From Rhizobium oryzihabitans (GTDB taxonomy: Bacteria > Pseudomonadota > Alphaproteobacteria > Rhizobiales > Rhizobiaceae), in NCBI RefSeq assembly GCF_010669145.1, contig NZ_CP048635.1, positions 1,744,501 through 1,808,500 on the forward strand: 64,000 nt of DNA, written 5' to 3'. How positions within the stretch are numbered: position 1 is the stretch's first letter; the number at the start of each line of letters is the position of its first letter. Below the pieces are notes generated by a model. That model was not told the origin of the DNA. It searched no databases and saw nothing but the letters and a program-made list of their open reading frames with translations. The translations under genes were made by a program, and so were the position numbers. Shown here piece by piece: positions 1-8,869 of this stretch.

Positions 1-52
1 CGGGGCGGCGGGTGCGCGTCAGGAACGCGGCTGCGTTGAGATTGCCGGACAT
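1..52 (-). CDS. Sugar ABC transporter permease, MalG-type (partial, N-terminus only)
   Basis: An ATG at 50-52 on the minus strand opens a reading frame that runs off the window after 17 codons (begins MSGNLNAAAFLTRTRRP). It starts two bases after the stop of the MalF-type permease, the usual place for the second inner-membrane permease of a carbohydrate ABC importer. The call rests on operon position rather than on recognisable domains, since only the cytoplasmic N-terminus is present. Confidence 0.5.
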   Translation of the reverse strand, partial: MSGNLNAAAFLTRTRRP

Positions 53-54
53 GA

Positions 55-1050
55 TCAGGACTCCATTTTTTTGCCGAGGCGCAATTGCACGAGCGTCAGC
101 GCGAGAAGCACAAGGCCCATGAGAACCGATGCGGCCGAGGCGAGGCCGAAGAGCCTTAGATCGCTGCCGAATGCCATCTGGTAGATATATTGCACCACGA
201 ATGTATTGGCCGTGCCCGGTCCGCCGCCATTGGTCAAAACCCATGCTTCATCAAAGATTTGCACGGAACGGATCATCAGAAGGATCAAAACGACCAGCAG
301 GTTGGGGCCAAGCAGCGGCAGGGTGATGCGGAAGAGCGTGCGCCGGGGTGAGGCGGCATCGATTGCGGCGGCTTCATAGAGGTCCTTGGGGATGGCCTGA
401 AGGCCGGCCAGCAGGATGAGCGTGTAAAAACCCATGTGGAACCAGACCGACACGACGACGACGAAGAAGCGCGACCAGCCGACATCCAGCAGGAAGATTT
501 CCGGCGGCACGCCGAGCATCTGCAGAAAGGCGTTCAGCAGGCCGTTGCGGTCGAGGAACCATTTCCAGATGAGGCCGATGACAACAGGCGACAGCAGGAC
601 GGGATAAAAGAACATGGCGCGGAAGAAGCCGCGCGCGGCAATCGCCCGGTTGAGAATGAGGGCCGTGACCAGTGCGACGAACAGCGTGGCAACGACGTTG
701 AAGCCGACAAACCACAGCGTGTTCCAGATCGCGGTCCAGAACAGAGATTCCCGGCAGCTGCCGGGGTCCATATAGCTCTGGCAATCGAGCAGCTTGCCGA
801 AATTCTCAAGACCGACAAAGGGGCGGTCGCTGATCAGGAGTTCGGTGCCACCGGTAAAGGCGTAACCGACGGCGATCGCAATCGGCAGGAAGGTGAAGAT
901 GCCGAACAGGACGAGGTTCGGCATCAGGAACAGATAGGGCATGCGCTTTTTGCCGATCAGCCGCTCGATGAGGTTGAGCGGCACCTCGACGATGGCCATC
1001 ACGGCATCGAGCGCGCGGTCGGACAGTCTCGCGATTTTCGGGCTGGCCAT
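55..1050 (-). CDS. Sugar ABC transporter permease, MalF/UgpA-type
   Basis: 331-residue inner-membrane permease. The start is the ATG at 1048-1050, one base after the ATPase gene ends; the frame stays open upstream but that part lies inside the ATPase gene. About six hydrophobic helices are visible, the first at residues 38-65, and the EAA loop that docks on the ATPase lies near residues 225-251 (YEAAAIDAASPRRTLFRI). It forms the channel with the permease that begins at position 52. The neighbouring GH28 and GH105 genes suggest the cargo is a pectin- or rhamnogalacturonan-derived oligosaccharide; that is inference. Confidence 0.93.
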   Translation of the reverse strand: MASPKIARLSDRALDAVMAIVEVPLNLIERLIGKKRMPYLFLMPNLVLFGIFTFLPIAIAVGYAFTGGTELLISDRPFVGLENFGKLLDCQSYMDPGSCRESLFWTAIWNTLWFVGFNVVATLFVALVTALILNRAIAARGFFRAMFFYPVLLSPVVIGLIWKWFLDRNGLLNAFLQMLGVPPEIFLLDVGWSRFFVVVVSVWFHMGFYTLILLAGLQAIPKDLYEAAAIDAASPRRTLFRITLPLLGPNLLVVLILLMIRSVQIFDEAWVLTNGGGPGTANTFVVQYIYQMAFGSDLRLFGLASAASVLMGLVLLALTLVQLRLGKKMES

Positions 1051-1051
1051 G

Positions 1052-2161
1052 CTAGCCTCTCCCCTGGCTGGTGAGACGCGGTAGCGCCAGTTCAGTGGCG
1101 GGGTCGAAGAGATGCACCCGTTCGCGCGCCGGCATGATCGCCAGAACCGAGCCGGAAGCGGGGGCGAAATGGCCCGCCTGATGCACGATGATCTGCTCCT
1201 TCTCACCCTGGAGATTGCCGTAGAGATAGGTCTCGGTGCCGAGGCTTTCGTGATATTGCACCTCGAAGGGCAAGCCGGCATTGTCCGTGATGGTAAAATG
1301 CGAAGGGCGTATGCCCGCCAACACGGTCTGTCCGGGGGTAACGGCTGCCGGATCGACGAGGCAGGGCAGGGATACGCCGTATCCGGCGTCGATGGCGATG
1401 TTGCTGTCGCTGCCCTTGATGATTGTGCCTTTGAGAATGTTCATGCGCGGCGAGCCGAGGAAGCCGGCGACGAAGAGGTTGCGCGGATTGTCGAAAAGCT
1501 CGAGCGGGCTGCCCACCTGCTCGATGCGCCCGGCGCGCAGCACCACGATCTTGTCGGCCATGGTCATCGCTTCCACCTGATCGTGGGTAACATAGATCAT
1601 CGTCGTCTTGATATCGCGATGCAGGCGGGTGATTTCGGCGCGTGTCTGGACGCGTAGCGCCGCATCGAGGTTCGAGAGCGGCTCGTCGAACAGGAAAATA
1701 TCCGGCTCGCGCACGATGGCGCGGCCGATGGCGACGCGCTGGCGCTGGCCGCCGGAAAGCTGTTTCGGCTTGCGGTCGAGATAGGGCTCGATGGCGAGCA
1801 TACGCGCGGCCTCGTTGATGCGGCTTTCGATTTCCGCCCGCTTGAAACGCAGGTTTTCCAGACCGAAGGCAAGGTTCTTGCGCACGCTCATATGCGGATA
1901 AAGTGCGTAGGACTGGAAGACCATGGCGATCCTGCGCTCGGCCGGCGACAGCGCGCTGACATCGCGCCCGCCAATGCCGATGGTGCCTGATGTCACGTCC
2001 TCAAGGCCGGCGATGATGCGCAGCAGGGTGGATTTTCCGCAGCCCGAAGGGCCAACGAACACGACGAATTCCCCGTTCTCGATCTGAAGATCGATATCAT
2101 GCAGCACATGAACGGCACCGAATGCCTTGTTGAGGTTTTCTAGTTTCAGACTTCCCATCAC
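1052..2161 (-). CDS. Sugar ABC transporter ATP-binding protein, UgpC/MalK-type
   Basis: 369-residue cytoplasmic ATPase of the carbohydrate importer. Walker [10 protein letters not shown] is at 37-45, the LSGGQ signature at 134-138, Walker B FLFDEP at 155-160 and the switch histidine at about 192. The C-terminal ~120 residues form the OB-type regulatory domain typical of MalK/UgpC. The start overlaps the stop of the GH28 gene by 4 bp (ATGA), so the genes are translationally coupled; a second in-frame ATG follows directly and cannot be excluded. MalK-type ATPases can serve more than one importer, so the substrate is not fixed by this subunit. Confidence 0.95.
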   Translation of the reverse strand: MMGSLKLENLNKAFGAVHVLHDIDLQIENGEFVVFVGPSGCGKSTLLRIIAGLEDVTSGTIGIGGRDVSALSPAERRIAMVFQSYALYPHMSVRKNLAFGLENLRFKRAEIESRINEAARMLAIEPYLDRKPKQLSGGQRQRVAIGRAIVREPDIFLFDEPLSNLDAALRVQTRAEITRLHRDIKTTMIYVTHDQVEAMTMADKIVVLRAGRIEQVGSPLELFDNPRNLFVAGFLGSPRMNILKGTIIKGSDSNIAIDAGYGVSLPCLVDPAAVTPGQTVLAGIRPSHFTITDNAGLPFEVQYHESLGTETYLYGNLQGEKEQIIVHQAGHFAPASGSVLAIMPARERVHLFDPATELALPRLTSQGRG

Positions 2162-3510
2162 CTGCTCCCTTCGGACAAGTTCGTCATCGCGACGATCTCT
2201 TGTTTATTCCAGCCCTCGGGCAAGGGCGTCGTTCTTTTAATGGCGACATCGCGTGCCGCAAATCCTTCCACGCCGGCAAGATAGACCGCCGGCATTCCAC
2301 CGGGATAATCCTCCATTCCGACGATCCTGCCTTCGGCATCCCGCGTCCAGGCATTGGCGCGGCCGGCGGCATCGGGGCTTGGAGCAATATCGGCATTGGT
2401 GGGGCGCAGATCATATTGCAGACCGGTTCCGAGCTTGCCGGGCTGCTGCGACAGCGTGATGCGCTCCAGCCTGACATTGTGGATGCCGGCCTTCGATGTG
2501 GCGACGAGGTTGATCGCCCCTTCCATCGAACCGCTCAAGTCTTCAACGACCAGATTGTCGACGCTGCCGGCCTGACGCTCGGGGCGGCGGTCGACGACTG
2601 TGACGGTCACAGCCTCGCCGGAGCCCCAGAAACCGCCCGGCGTTTCGTGGCACTCGGTCTCGATCCGTGAAAAGCGGATATTGCGCATGGCACCGCCATC
2701 GCGGGAAAACAGGCCGATGCCGCGATTGGACTCGACGATCTTGCAATCCTCGAACACCACATTGGTAAAATCGCCGAAGGATTCCGTGCCGAGCTTCAGG
2801 GCGCAGCTGACGCTGGAAACGGTGCAGCGGCGAACTGTGATGTCATCGCAGACACCGACCGCTTTGCCGTCCGGCCCGGCGCTGGTCTTCAGGCAGATGC
2901 CGTCATCGGCGGTGGAGATGAAGCAATCCTCGATCAGCGCACGCCGGCAGGCATCAAGCACGATGCCGTCGGTGTTGGGCAGGCGGCGGTCGTTTTCGAT
3001 GCGCAGATTGCGGAAATGAAGGTCTTCGCAATCGACTATGTGCAGCGTCCACATCGGCGAACCACTGACGGAGAGGTTTTCGAGGCGCACGTTGCGGCAG
3101 GACTCCAGCACCATTACGCGCGGTCGCCTTGCGGCCGGGATATAGGTTCCCATGGCCTCGTCATCGCCTGTGATGAAGTTCTCGCCGCCGGCCTCGATGC
3201 GGCCGGGGCCGGTGACGGCGATATCACTCGCCCCCTTGGCGATGATCATGCCACGGTTGGACTCCTCGGCGATCACCGAAACCGTTGTATGGGCATAGGC
3301 CTCATAGTCGGGGGCAGGCGCAAGCACCGCATCTTCCGAAAGATGCAGTTCCACGCCGCTCTTGAGCTGCAGGCCACCGCTGACATGCCGACCGGCCAGG
3401 AGCGACACGCGACCGCCGCCGGCTGCCGAGACCGTATCGATCGCCCGCTGGATGTTGGCCGTGGCATCACGGCTATCGGCCGAGACGGTGATATCTGATT
3501 GCGCGCTCAT
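2158..3510 (-). CDS. Glycoside hydrolase family 28-like (polygalacturonase superfamily), cytoplasmic
   Basis: 450 residues with the right-handed parallel beta-helix pattern of GH28. The catalytic region shows NTDG at 179-182 and ADDGICLK at 201-208, matching the NTD and DD motifs that carry the acidic residues. The third canonical motif (GHG) is replaced by [10 protein letters not shown] around 235-244, a variant without the histidine. There is no signal peptide, so the enzyme should act in the cytoplasm on imported oligosaccharides, not on polymeric pectin. It overlaps the ATPase and the GH105 gene by 4 bp each. Likely an exo-acting galacturonidase or rhamnogalacturonan-active enzyme; the exact linkage is unknown. 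Confidence 0.88.
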   Translation of the reverse strand: MSAQSDITVSADSRDATANIQRAIDTVSAAGGGRVSLLAGRHVSGGLQLKSGVELHLSEDAVLAPAPDYEAYAHTTVSVIAEESNRGMIIAKGASDIAVTGPGRIEAGGENFITGDDEAMGTYIPAARRPRVMVLESCRNVRLENLSVSGSPMWTLHIVDCEDLHFRNLRIENDRRLPNTDGIVLDACRRALIEDCFISTADDGICLKTSAGPDGKAVGVCDDITVRRCTVSSVSCALKLGTESFGDFTNVVFEDCKIVESNRGIGLFSRDGGAMRNIRFSRIETECHETPGGFWGSGEAVTVTVVDRRPERQAGSVDNLVVEDLSGSMEGAINLVATSKAGIHNVRLERITLSQQPGKLGTGLQYDLRPTNADIAPSPDAAGRANAWTRDAEGRIVGMEDYPGGMPAVYLAGVEGFAARDVAIKRTTPLPEGWNKQEIVAMTNLSEGSR

Positions 3511-4601
3511 GATACCTGCGGCCTTTTCAGAAAGACGTCGATCAAAAGCAGCATGGTCAGCGCCTGCCCGTAGGGCGTGGGCAGATTGGGAATGCGGCGG
3601 TAGAAGTCGAGATCGTGGCCCATCGGCGTGCCGTCGGAGACGCCGTGGACGACGCCTTCATCGTCGATATTGCCCAGTACCGCCTTCAGCGCGCGCTCCG
3701 CATACGGCCGGTTTTCTTCGCCGAGAATGCCGGCCTCGATGCCGCGCAGCATGCCATAGGCGATGCCCGCCGTGGCTGACGTTTCCACCGGCGATGTCGG
3801 GTCATCGAGAAGTGTGTGGAACATGCCGTCGTCGCGCTGGTATTTCCGCAGCGACCGCACCTGGCTTGCCAGCACGTTGGCGAGGAAACGCCTGTCCTTT
3901 TCAGAGAGTGTCGGCACGAGTTCGAAGAGTTCGGGGATGGCGACGGTGATCCAGGAATTGCCGCGCGCCCAGAAAGCGTCGGCGAAGTTGTGGCGTCCAT
4001 TGAAGGTCCAACCATGATACCACAGGCCGGTGACGGGATCGGAGAGGTAGCGCGTATGCACCATAAACTGGTAGACCGCCTCATCGATCCAGTCGTGGCG
4101 TTTGCACACGACACCGGCACGGGCGAGGAACAGACACGCCATGAACAGCGTGTCGTCCCAGAGTTCGCCCTCGTTCAGCCGCTCCTTGACGACATGCTGG
4201 AAGCCGCCATCTTCGGTTTTCGGCAATTTGTGCACCAGCCAGTCGGCCCAGTCTTCCACCAGCGTCCGGAAATCCGGTCGGTCGACATGTTCCGTCAGGA
4301 TGACAAGCGGCAGCATGGGGGCGGAGCTGTTGATCTGGCGCGGCGGCAGGCCACGCTCGATCTGCCAGCCATACCATGTCACGAGATCATCAAGCGCCTT
4401 CCGGTCGTTGGCGGCAAGCGCCCGGCGCAGGAAACCGTAAAGGCCGACGCCCACTTCCCAGTCCCATTCGTCGAACTGGATCTTGCCATCGGAACTGCCG
4501 CTGACCAGACCTTCCTGAATGCCCTTGAGGCGGCTGAAGGCGGCGGCGACATTGTCGATCGTCGTCCTGAGAGTGTCTTTTTCCATGCTTGGCTGGTTCA
4601 T
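3507..4601 (-). CDS. GH105/GH88 unsaturated (rhamno)galacturonyl hydrolase
   Basis: 364 residues with the (alpha/alpha)6-barrel pattern of GH88/GH105. The WDDT motif at 148-151 carries the expected catalytic aspartate; WARGNSW at 211-217 and SATAGIAYG near 275-283 are family hallmarks. The family removes the 4,5-unsaturated uronic acid left at the non-reducing end by pectate or rhamnogalacturonan lyases. No signal peptide, so cytoplasmic. Its stop overlaps the GH28 start by 4 bp. The pair implies that a lyase elsewhere releases unsaturated oligosaccharides that this system imports. Confidence 0.9.
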   Translation of the reverse strand: MNQPSMEKDTLRTTIDNVAAAFSRLKGIQEGLVSGSSDGKIQFDEWDWEVGVGLYGFLRRALAANDRKALDDLVTWYGWQIERGLPPRQINSSAPMLPLVILTEHVDRPDFRTLVEDWADWLVHKLPKTEDGGFQHVVKERLNEGELWDDTLFMACLFLARAGVVCKRHDWIDEAVYQFMVHTRYLSDPVTGLWYHGWTFNGRHNFADAFWARGNSWITVAIPELFELVPTLSEKDRRFLANVLASQVRSLRKYQRDDGMFHTLLDDPTSPVETSATAGIAYGMLRGIEAGILGEENRPYAERALKAVLGNIDDEGVVHGVSDGTPMGHDLDFYRRIPNLPTPYGQALTMLLLIDVFLKRPQVS

Positions 4602-4614
4602 CTGTCAATTCCGC

Positions 4615-7137
4615 TTAGGAGTAGAAGGGCTGTGCTGTGCCGCCCGATGCGGGATCGGCACTGTCGAAGGTAATTTCCGGCTGGGGCTGCTCGTGGTCGA
4701 AAGCCAGAGCCTGCCCGCCAATGGTGAATGCGCCGTCCCAGGTGAGGGCAATGTCGGGGCCGCCCGGCGGCGTGGCAGACAACAGACGTTTGTCGGCATC
4801 GAACCTGACCTGCGTGGCGAGAATTTTTGCTTGGAAGCGGGCGAAGGCCTCTGCGTCGCCGCATCCGATGACGCCGATCCAGCCTGCGCGGCGACCGGCG
4901 GACCGGATTTCGCGCCCGGCTGTCGCGCCGGTGGTGATCGTCTCAAAACCGTTTGTCGCATGAAGTGCTGCAAAGCCGCGGCCCGAGCGGGTGATGAGCC
5001 AGTTACCTTCCGTCAGCACCTCGTCCAGCCCGTCGCGCCCGAGATAGGCGTGGGTCCAGTCGTTGCGGTGACCGTCCGTGTCGAAGATCATCATTGCCAG
5101 ATCGCGGTGCTGCGCCACGCGCGGCAGGATGCCGCTGCCCGCCCAGTAGGAAGGGCGCTGCGTTCCCCATGGATCGTCTTCGCCCGGATGGTTGACCCAG
5201 AGCCGCGCCATCGGATGGCCGGAAAACTTGATGTCCATGACGTGTTGCTGGTGGCCTTTGCGGCCGGTCTTGTGGTCGACCACGGTGGAAAGCTGCGCGG
5301 CCTCGTTCTTGAACAGCACGAGTTTGCCGGGCTCCAGACCCTGCGCATACCGCGCCTCGACCATGCGGCCGCTCGCCAGCTGCGAAAGGGCGGCAAGATG
5401 GGTCGGCGGCAGGTAATCGCCGCAGCAGAACATCGGCAGCGAGGCGACGCCGTTGTTCAGCCAGCCCTGACCGAAGGCGACCTGCGTAAAGGGCGCCAGT
5501 TCCGTCAGCGGCCCGGCGCGCAGTTCCTTGTCATAGGCTCTGCCCTGGGAGCCGGAGGGAACGCCACCAAGCGTGTGCAATGCGATCATTTCGAAAATGA
5601 GATCGATCTGGTGGCGCGCGCGGGCCGCGAGCTCCGGTCCGGTCCAATGTTCGATGGCGAGAAGGCCGATGAAATCCACCGGGTAATAGGCGGCCGAGTT
5701 CCATTCGGCGAGACCATGCGCCTCGACGCTGTCGAACCAGCGCTGCAGCCGGGTCGCGGCCAGCGCCGCCTGCTCCCGGCCGGTGCGCCCGGAGGCGGTG
5801 AAGGTGGCGTCCGGCAGATAGTCCCCCGCGAGCAGCTGGCTGGTGTGGAAGCACAGAACGTGGTTTTCGCTCCAGAACCACATGACATCGTTGCCGGGTT
5901 CATCCACCCAGTAGCGATAGGAGAGGATCGAGGTGTTGATCCTTTCAAGCATCTGAGGGGGAAGCCGGTCACCATAGGCGCGCACCAGCCAGAGAAGCGG
6001 CACCAGCACGAAATCGGAGCAGTCCTCCCGCCGGTCGATGGACCGCAGCGTTGCGTCGACGATGCCGGAAATCGTCTCCATGTCATCACTGCCGGTTGCG
6101 ACCATCGCCAGCGCGCGGCCGATGCGCCATGCGCCGAAGCGGGCGCTGAAGGACAGCGCCGCCTTCTTTCGCCCGGCAATATCGGCCTCGGCCGGTTGTG
6201 GCGCCAAATCGTGCATGAAGGCTGCGTCGATGAGGCGTGTCACCGTTCCGGCGCCCGAACCCATGGTGATCCTGACACCATGATATCCGTCCGAAATGCC
6301 CGTGGTTTCGGGGACCACGAGGGTGGATTGCCCGGCTTTCAGTACGGTATCCACCTCGGCAAGGGAGGCGCGCTCATGGCCGTGGCTTTTGACTGCGATG
6401 TGGACGGCCAGGTCACTCGTCGGTGCTGCCCCGAAGACCAGCTCAAGGGCCGCGCCGGCAAAGACGTCGTGCGCCGGGCGAACATCGCGTACCAGTGCGG
6501 CAAGACGCTTCGTTTCCTCCCGGTCGAGCTGCACGGGCAGCACGACAGTCAGCGGCGTGGCGTCAATAAGCTCGAGCTCGAAGAACCAGATGATGTCCCG
6601 TTCCGCCAGGTCTTCGCACAGCAGCAGCACCTCGTTGTCACCGGCCTTGAGGTCGAGCGTGATATCGCGGCTCGCTTCGACATTGCGGATGAAGGGCTCA
6701 AAACGAACCTGCTCGACACCGCCGACCCAGATGCGCACGCCGCCGCAGGTGCGCAGCCTGAAATGCGCCTGTCTTGCGGCGTCGCTGCGGAACGTGCCCT
6801 TCAGCCAGCGCTGAACATGGGTGGGGACATGCCAGAAACCGGTGAATTCGACGCGGCGGTTAGAGCCGGGCAGGTTGAGATGGGACACCGTAAAGGCAGT
6901 GTCAGGCGTGATGTCGCGTCCGATCATCGTCTGCTGGAAGGCCTTGCGGCAGGGCAGGTCGCCCACATCCACGAAGCCGTTGATGAAACGGTAATTGACC
7001 CGGTCTTCTGCCGGCGCAGGCACGCCCGGAAACGATGTCTCCAACAGATTGGAGACGATCCAGGCGGTCACCGTTTCGCCGTCAGCGACGGTATATGTCG
7101 GCTGAGACGCGGCCGCCGCAAATGGTCCATCAGTCAT
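4615..7137 (-). CDS. Large cytoplasmic protein with central alpha/alpha-toroid-like region, putative polysaccharide-active enzyme
   Basis: 840 residues. The ATG at 7135-7137 is preceded by a strong GGAGG; the frame stays open further upstream but without a ribosome site. Residues 1-300 look like beta-sandwich modules. Residues ~315-590 are helix-rich with many aromatic residues, with WFWSENH at 420-426, EWNSAAYYPVDF at 478-489 and GSQGRAY near 529-535. Residues 600-840 are beta-rich again. This order resembles polysaccharide lyases of the alpha/alpha-toroid plus beta-sandwich type, but I do not recognise a specific family. No signal peptide. First gene of the minus-strand operon, 13 bp before the GH105 gene, so probably another oligosaccharide-processing enzyme. 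Confidence 0.7.
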   Translation of the reverse strand: MTDGPFAAAASQPTYTVADGETVTAWIVSNLLETSFPGVPAPAEDRVNYRFINGFVDVGDLPCRKAFQQTMIGRDITPDTAFTVSHLNLPGSNRRVEFTGFWHVPTHVQRWLKGTFRSDAARQAHFRLRTCGGVRIWVGGVEQVRFEPFIRNVEASRDITLDLKAGDNEVLLLCEDLAERDIIWFFELELIDATPLTVVLPVQLDREETKRLAALVRDVRPAHDVFAGAALELVFGAAPTSDLAVHIAVKSHGHERASLAEVDTVLKAGQSTLVVPETTGISDGYHGVRITMGSGAGTVTRLIDAAFMHDLAPQPAEADIAGRKKAALSFSARFGAWRIGRALAMVATGSDDMETISGIVDATLRSIDRREDCSDFVLVPLLWLVRAYGDRLPPQMLERINTSILSYRYWVDEPGNDVMWFWSENHVLCFHTSQLLAGDYLPDATFTASGRTGREQAALAATRLQRWFDSVEAHGLAEWNSAAYYPVDFIGLLAIEHWTGPELAARARHQIDLIFEMIALHTLGGVPSGSQGRAYDKELRAGPLTELAPFTQVAFGQGWLNNGVASLPMFCCGDYLPPTHLAALSQLASGRMVEARYAQGLEPGKLVLFKNEAAQLSTVVDHKTGRKGHQQHVMDIKFSGHPMARLWVNHPGEDDPWGTQRPSYWAGSGILPRVAQHRDLAMMIFDTDGHRNDWTHAYLGRDGLDEVLTEGNWLITRSGRGFAALHATNGFETITTGATAGREIRSAGRRAGWIGVIGCGDAEAFARFQAKILATQVRFDADKRLLSATPPGGPDIALTWDGAFTIGGQALAFDHEQPQPEITFDSADPASGGTAQPFYS

Positions 7138-7163
7138 AATGGATCGCCTCCCTTCGATCTTTA

Positions 7164-7177
7164 TGAAATTATTTTCA
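7164..7177. promoter_or_regulatory. Palindrome TGAAA-N4-TTTCA, candidate operator (minus-strand operon side)
   Basis: Perfect 5-bp inverted arms with a 4-bp spacer, 27 bp upstream of the start of the 840-residue protein. The same arms and spacing recur at 7306-7319 next to the divergent binding-protein gene. Confidence 0.55.
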
Positions 7178-7268
7178 CAAATCAGTTTTTTGCGTTTCTG
7201 GGTTGATTTGTGCGATTTAGCCAAAACAAACAGCTTGACGTTTATTCTGTCAAGCCGCAAAACAGGAT

Positions 7269-7303
7269 AAATCGAATTAAGAAGAGGAGCTTCCATTCGA
7301 TTT
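7269..7303. promoter_or_regulatory. Inverted repeat / potential leader hairpin
   Basis: AAATCGAAT (7269-7277) and ATTCGATTT (7295-7303) are perfect inverted 9-mers. Between them GAAG (7281-7284) and CTTC (7290-7293) can extend the stem. It lies 30 bp before the binding-protein start, so it may be a regulator site or an mRNA leader hairpin. Confidence 0.45.
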
Positions 7304-7305
7304 AG

Positions 7306-7319
7306 TGAAAAAGTTTTCA
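7306..7319. promoter_or_regulatory. Palindrome TGAAA-N4-TTTCA, candidate operator (binding-protein side)
   Basis: Second copy of the motif found at 7164-7177, with the same arms and 4-bp spacer, ending just before the GGGAGG ribosome site of the binding-protein gene. A repressor here could block both transcription and ribosome access. The arms resemble the core of the enterobacterial KdgR box, which has a 5-bp spacer. Confidence 0.55.
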
Positions 7320-7333
7320 TTGGGAGGATGAGT

Positions 7334-8614
7334 ATGGTGAAATTGTTTTCGGGCGTCAGCGCCCTCGTGATGGCGTCTATCGCGGGTCTTTCGGCCGCGC
7401 AGGCAGAGACCAGAACGATCACGTTCCTTTTTACGGATGACGACCAGGGTTATGTGCAGCGCATGTCGGAACTCAGCAAGGAGTTCGAGGCGGCCAATCC
7501 CGGCGTGAAGATCAACTTCGTGTCTTCTGGTTATGATGCCGTGTCCAAGCAGCTGCCGGTGCAGCTGGCGGTGGGCGAGGGCCCTGATATCGCCAAGATC
7601 ACCGACTGGCAGCTTGCGCCCTATTATCTCGACATGCGCCCCTACATGAAGGATGCGGATGGCTTCGCAAAGTTGCACGGCTCCAGCCTCGAGCAGCTGC
7701 GCCTGCCCGGTGTCAATGACCCGAAGTCGATCAATGGCTACATGGCGTCGCAGACGCTCAACCTGCCCTTCGTCAACAAAACGCTGTTCGAGCAGGCGGG
7801 TGAGCCCTTGCCAGCGCCGACCGCGAAGTTCAGTGAAATCGTCGAGGCATCCGCCCGCGTCGCCAAGGCGACCGGTGTGCAGATCCCCTTTACCATGGAT
7901 CGTTCCGGCCACCGCTTCTCCGGCGGCGCCTTCGCCTATGGCGCGACCTATGTGAAGGACGGCAAGTTCAGCTTTCCGGACGATGCGGCCAAGAAATACA
8001 TCGCCGATATCTATTCATGGACGCAGAATGGCAGCTTCCCCAAGGAAATGTGGGGTGCTGCGGGCGGTTCGCAATACAAGAACATGGGTGACGAGTTCGT
8101 CAACGGCAATGTCGTGACCTATCTGGCTGGCAACTGGATGGTCAATCCGTTCCAGAACAAGATCGGCGACGCCTTCGAGTGGACGGCGATCAATGCGCCC
8201 TGCGGTGAGGCCGGATGCTACGCCATGCCCGGCGGCACCGCGATCGTCGGCTTCAAGCGCACCAAATATCCGGAGGATGTGGCTCACTTCGTCGAATTCC
8301 TCGGCTCCGAAAAGGTGCAGCGGGAAATCGCCGAGAACTATGTCGTCCTGACGGGTGCCGAGATCGTCGATCCGCAATACAAGCTGAAGAGCGAAGACGC
8401 CAAGGCGGCGATGAAGGTCTTCCTCGACAACAAGAAGAACGTGCCCCAGGCCGCCCGGGACTTCGAACGCGCCAAGGGCGGCAGCGCCATGTACCAGCAG
8501 ATCGTCCAACGCATGAGCCAGCTCATCGTCGGTGAATTGACGCTCGACCAGACCTACAAGGTTCTGGAGGATGACGTCGCCAAGATCAACGAGGCCGTTG
8601 CGGTCAAGAAATAA
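7334..8614 (+). CDS. Sugar ABC transporter substrate-binding protein (family 1)
   Basis: 426-residue periplasmic binding protein with a Sec signal peptide (hydrophobic core, then AQA/ET cleavage region near residue 24). There are two ATGs: 7328 directly abuts GGGAGG, while 7334 has a 6-base spacing and is preferred. The sequence has the MalE/UgpB-type order expected of family 1 binding proteins. It is divergent from the permease/ATPase/glycosidase operon and lies next to the paired palindromes, so it is almost certainly the receptor of that importer. Likely ligand: oligogalacturonides or rhamnogalacturonan oligosaccharides (inference from GH28/GH105). Confidence 0.93.
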   Translation: MVKLFSGVSALVMASIAGLSAAQAETRTITFLFTDDDQGYVQRMSELSKEFEAANPGVKINFVSSGYDAVSKQLPVQLAVGEGPDIAKITDWQLAPYYLDMRPYMKDADGFAKLHGSSLEQLRLPGVNDPKSINGYMASQTLNLPFVNKTLFEQAGEPLPAPTAKFSEIVEASARVAKATGVQIPFTMDRSGHRFSGGAFAYGATYVKDGKFSFPDDAAKKYIADIYSWTQNGSFPKEMWGAAGGSQYKNMGDEFVNGNVVTYLAGNWMVNPFQNKIGDAFEWTAINAPCGEAGCYAMPGGTAIVGFKRTKYPEDVAHFVEFLGSEKVQREIAENYVVLTGAEIVDPQYKLKSEDAKAAMKVFLDNKKNVPQAARDFERAKGGSAMYQQIVQRMSQLIVGELTLDQTYKVLEDDVAKINEAVAVKK

Positions 8615-8657
8615 GGGCCTGACCTTCCGCCTCCGGCGGAATGATGAAGCTCTCGAA

Positions 8658-8690
8658 CGATATGCCCGGAGCGGCGCTCCGGGCATATCG
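8658..8690 (+). terminator. Rho-independent-type terminator after the binding-protein gene
   Basis: Perfect 15-bp stem (arms 8658-8672 and 8676-8690, loop GGC) followed by a pyrimidine-rich stretch with TTTCTTT. It lies 44 bp after the stop of the binding-protein gene. Confidence 0.85.
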
Positions 8691-8869
8691 TGCCGTTTCT
8701 TTCCGAAGGCGGCGCATTTTCGCTGGAGGAATTGCCGCAAGGAGCCGTTCCCGGCAACCCATATCGAAAAACTGAAATACGCTCCGTTTAAACCTCACGA
8801 TGAGGCGCGCGGAACGCCGCGCCGCCTGTTTTCGTCACGCGTCACTCGCTGAAAATCATAGGATTCGTC

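Noticed and set aside
436..1074. 212-codon plus-strand frame opposite the permease gene
   Set aside because: Antisense shadow of the permease: rich in Asp, Glu, Gln and His with no domain or ribosome site, as is usual opposite GC-rich genes.
4519..7206. 895-codon plus-strand frame opposite the 840-residue enzyme
   Set aside because: Length alone impressed, but it is a mirror frame of a real GC-rich gene that carries clear motifs and a GGAGG start on the minus strand.
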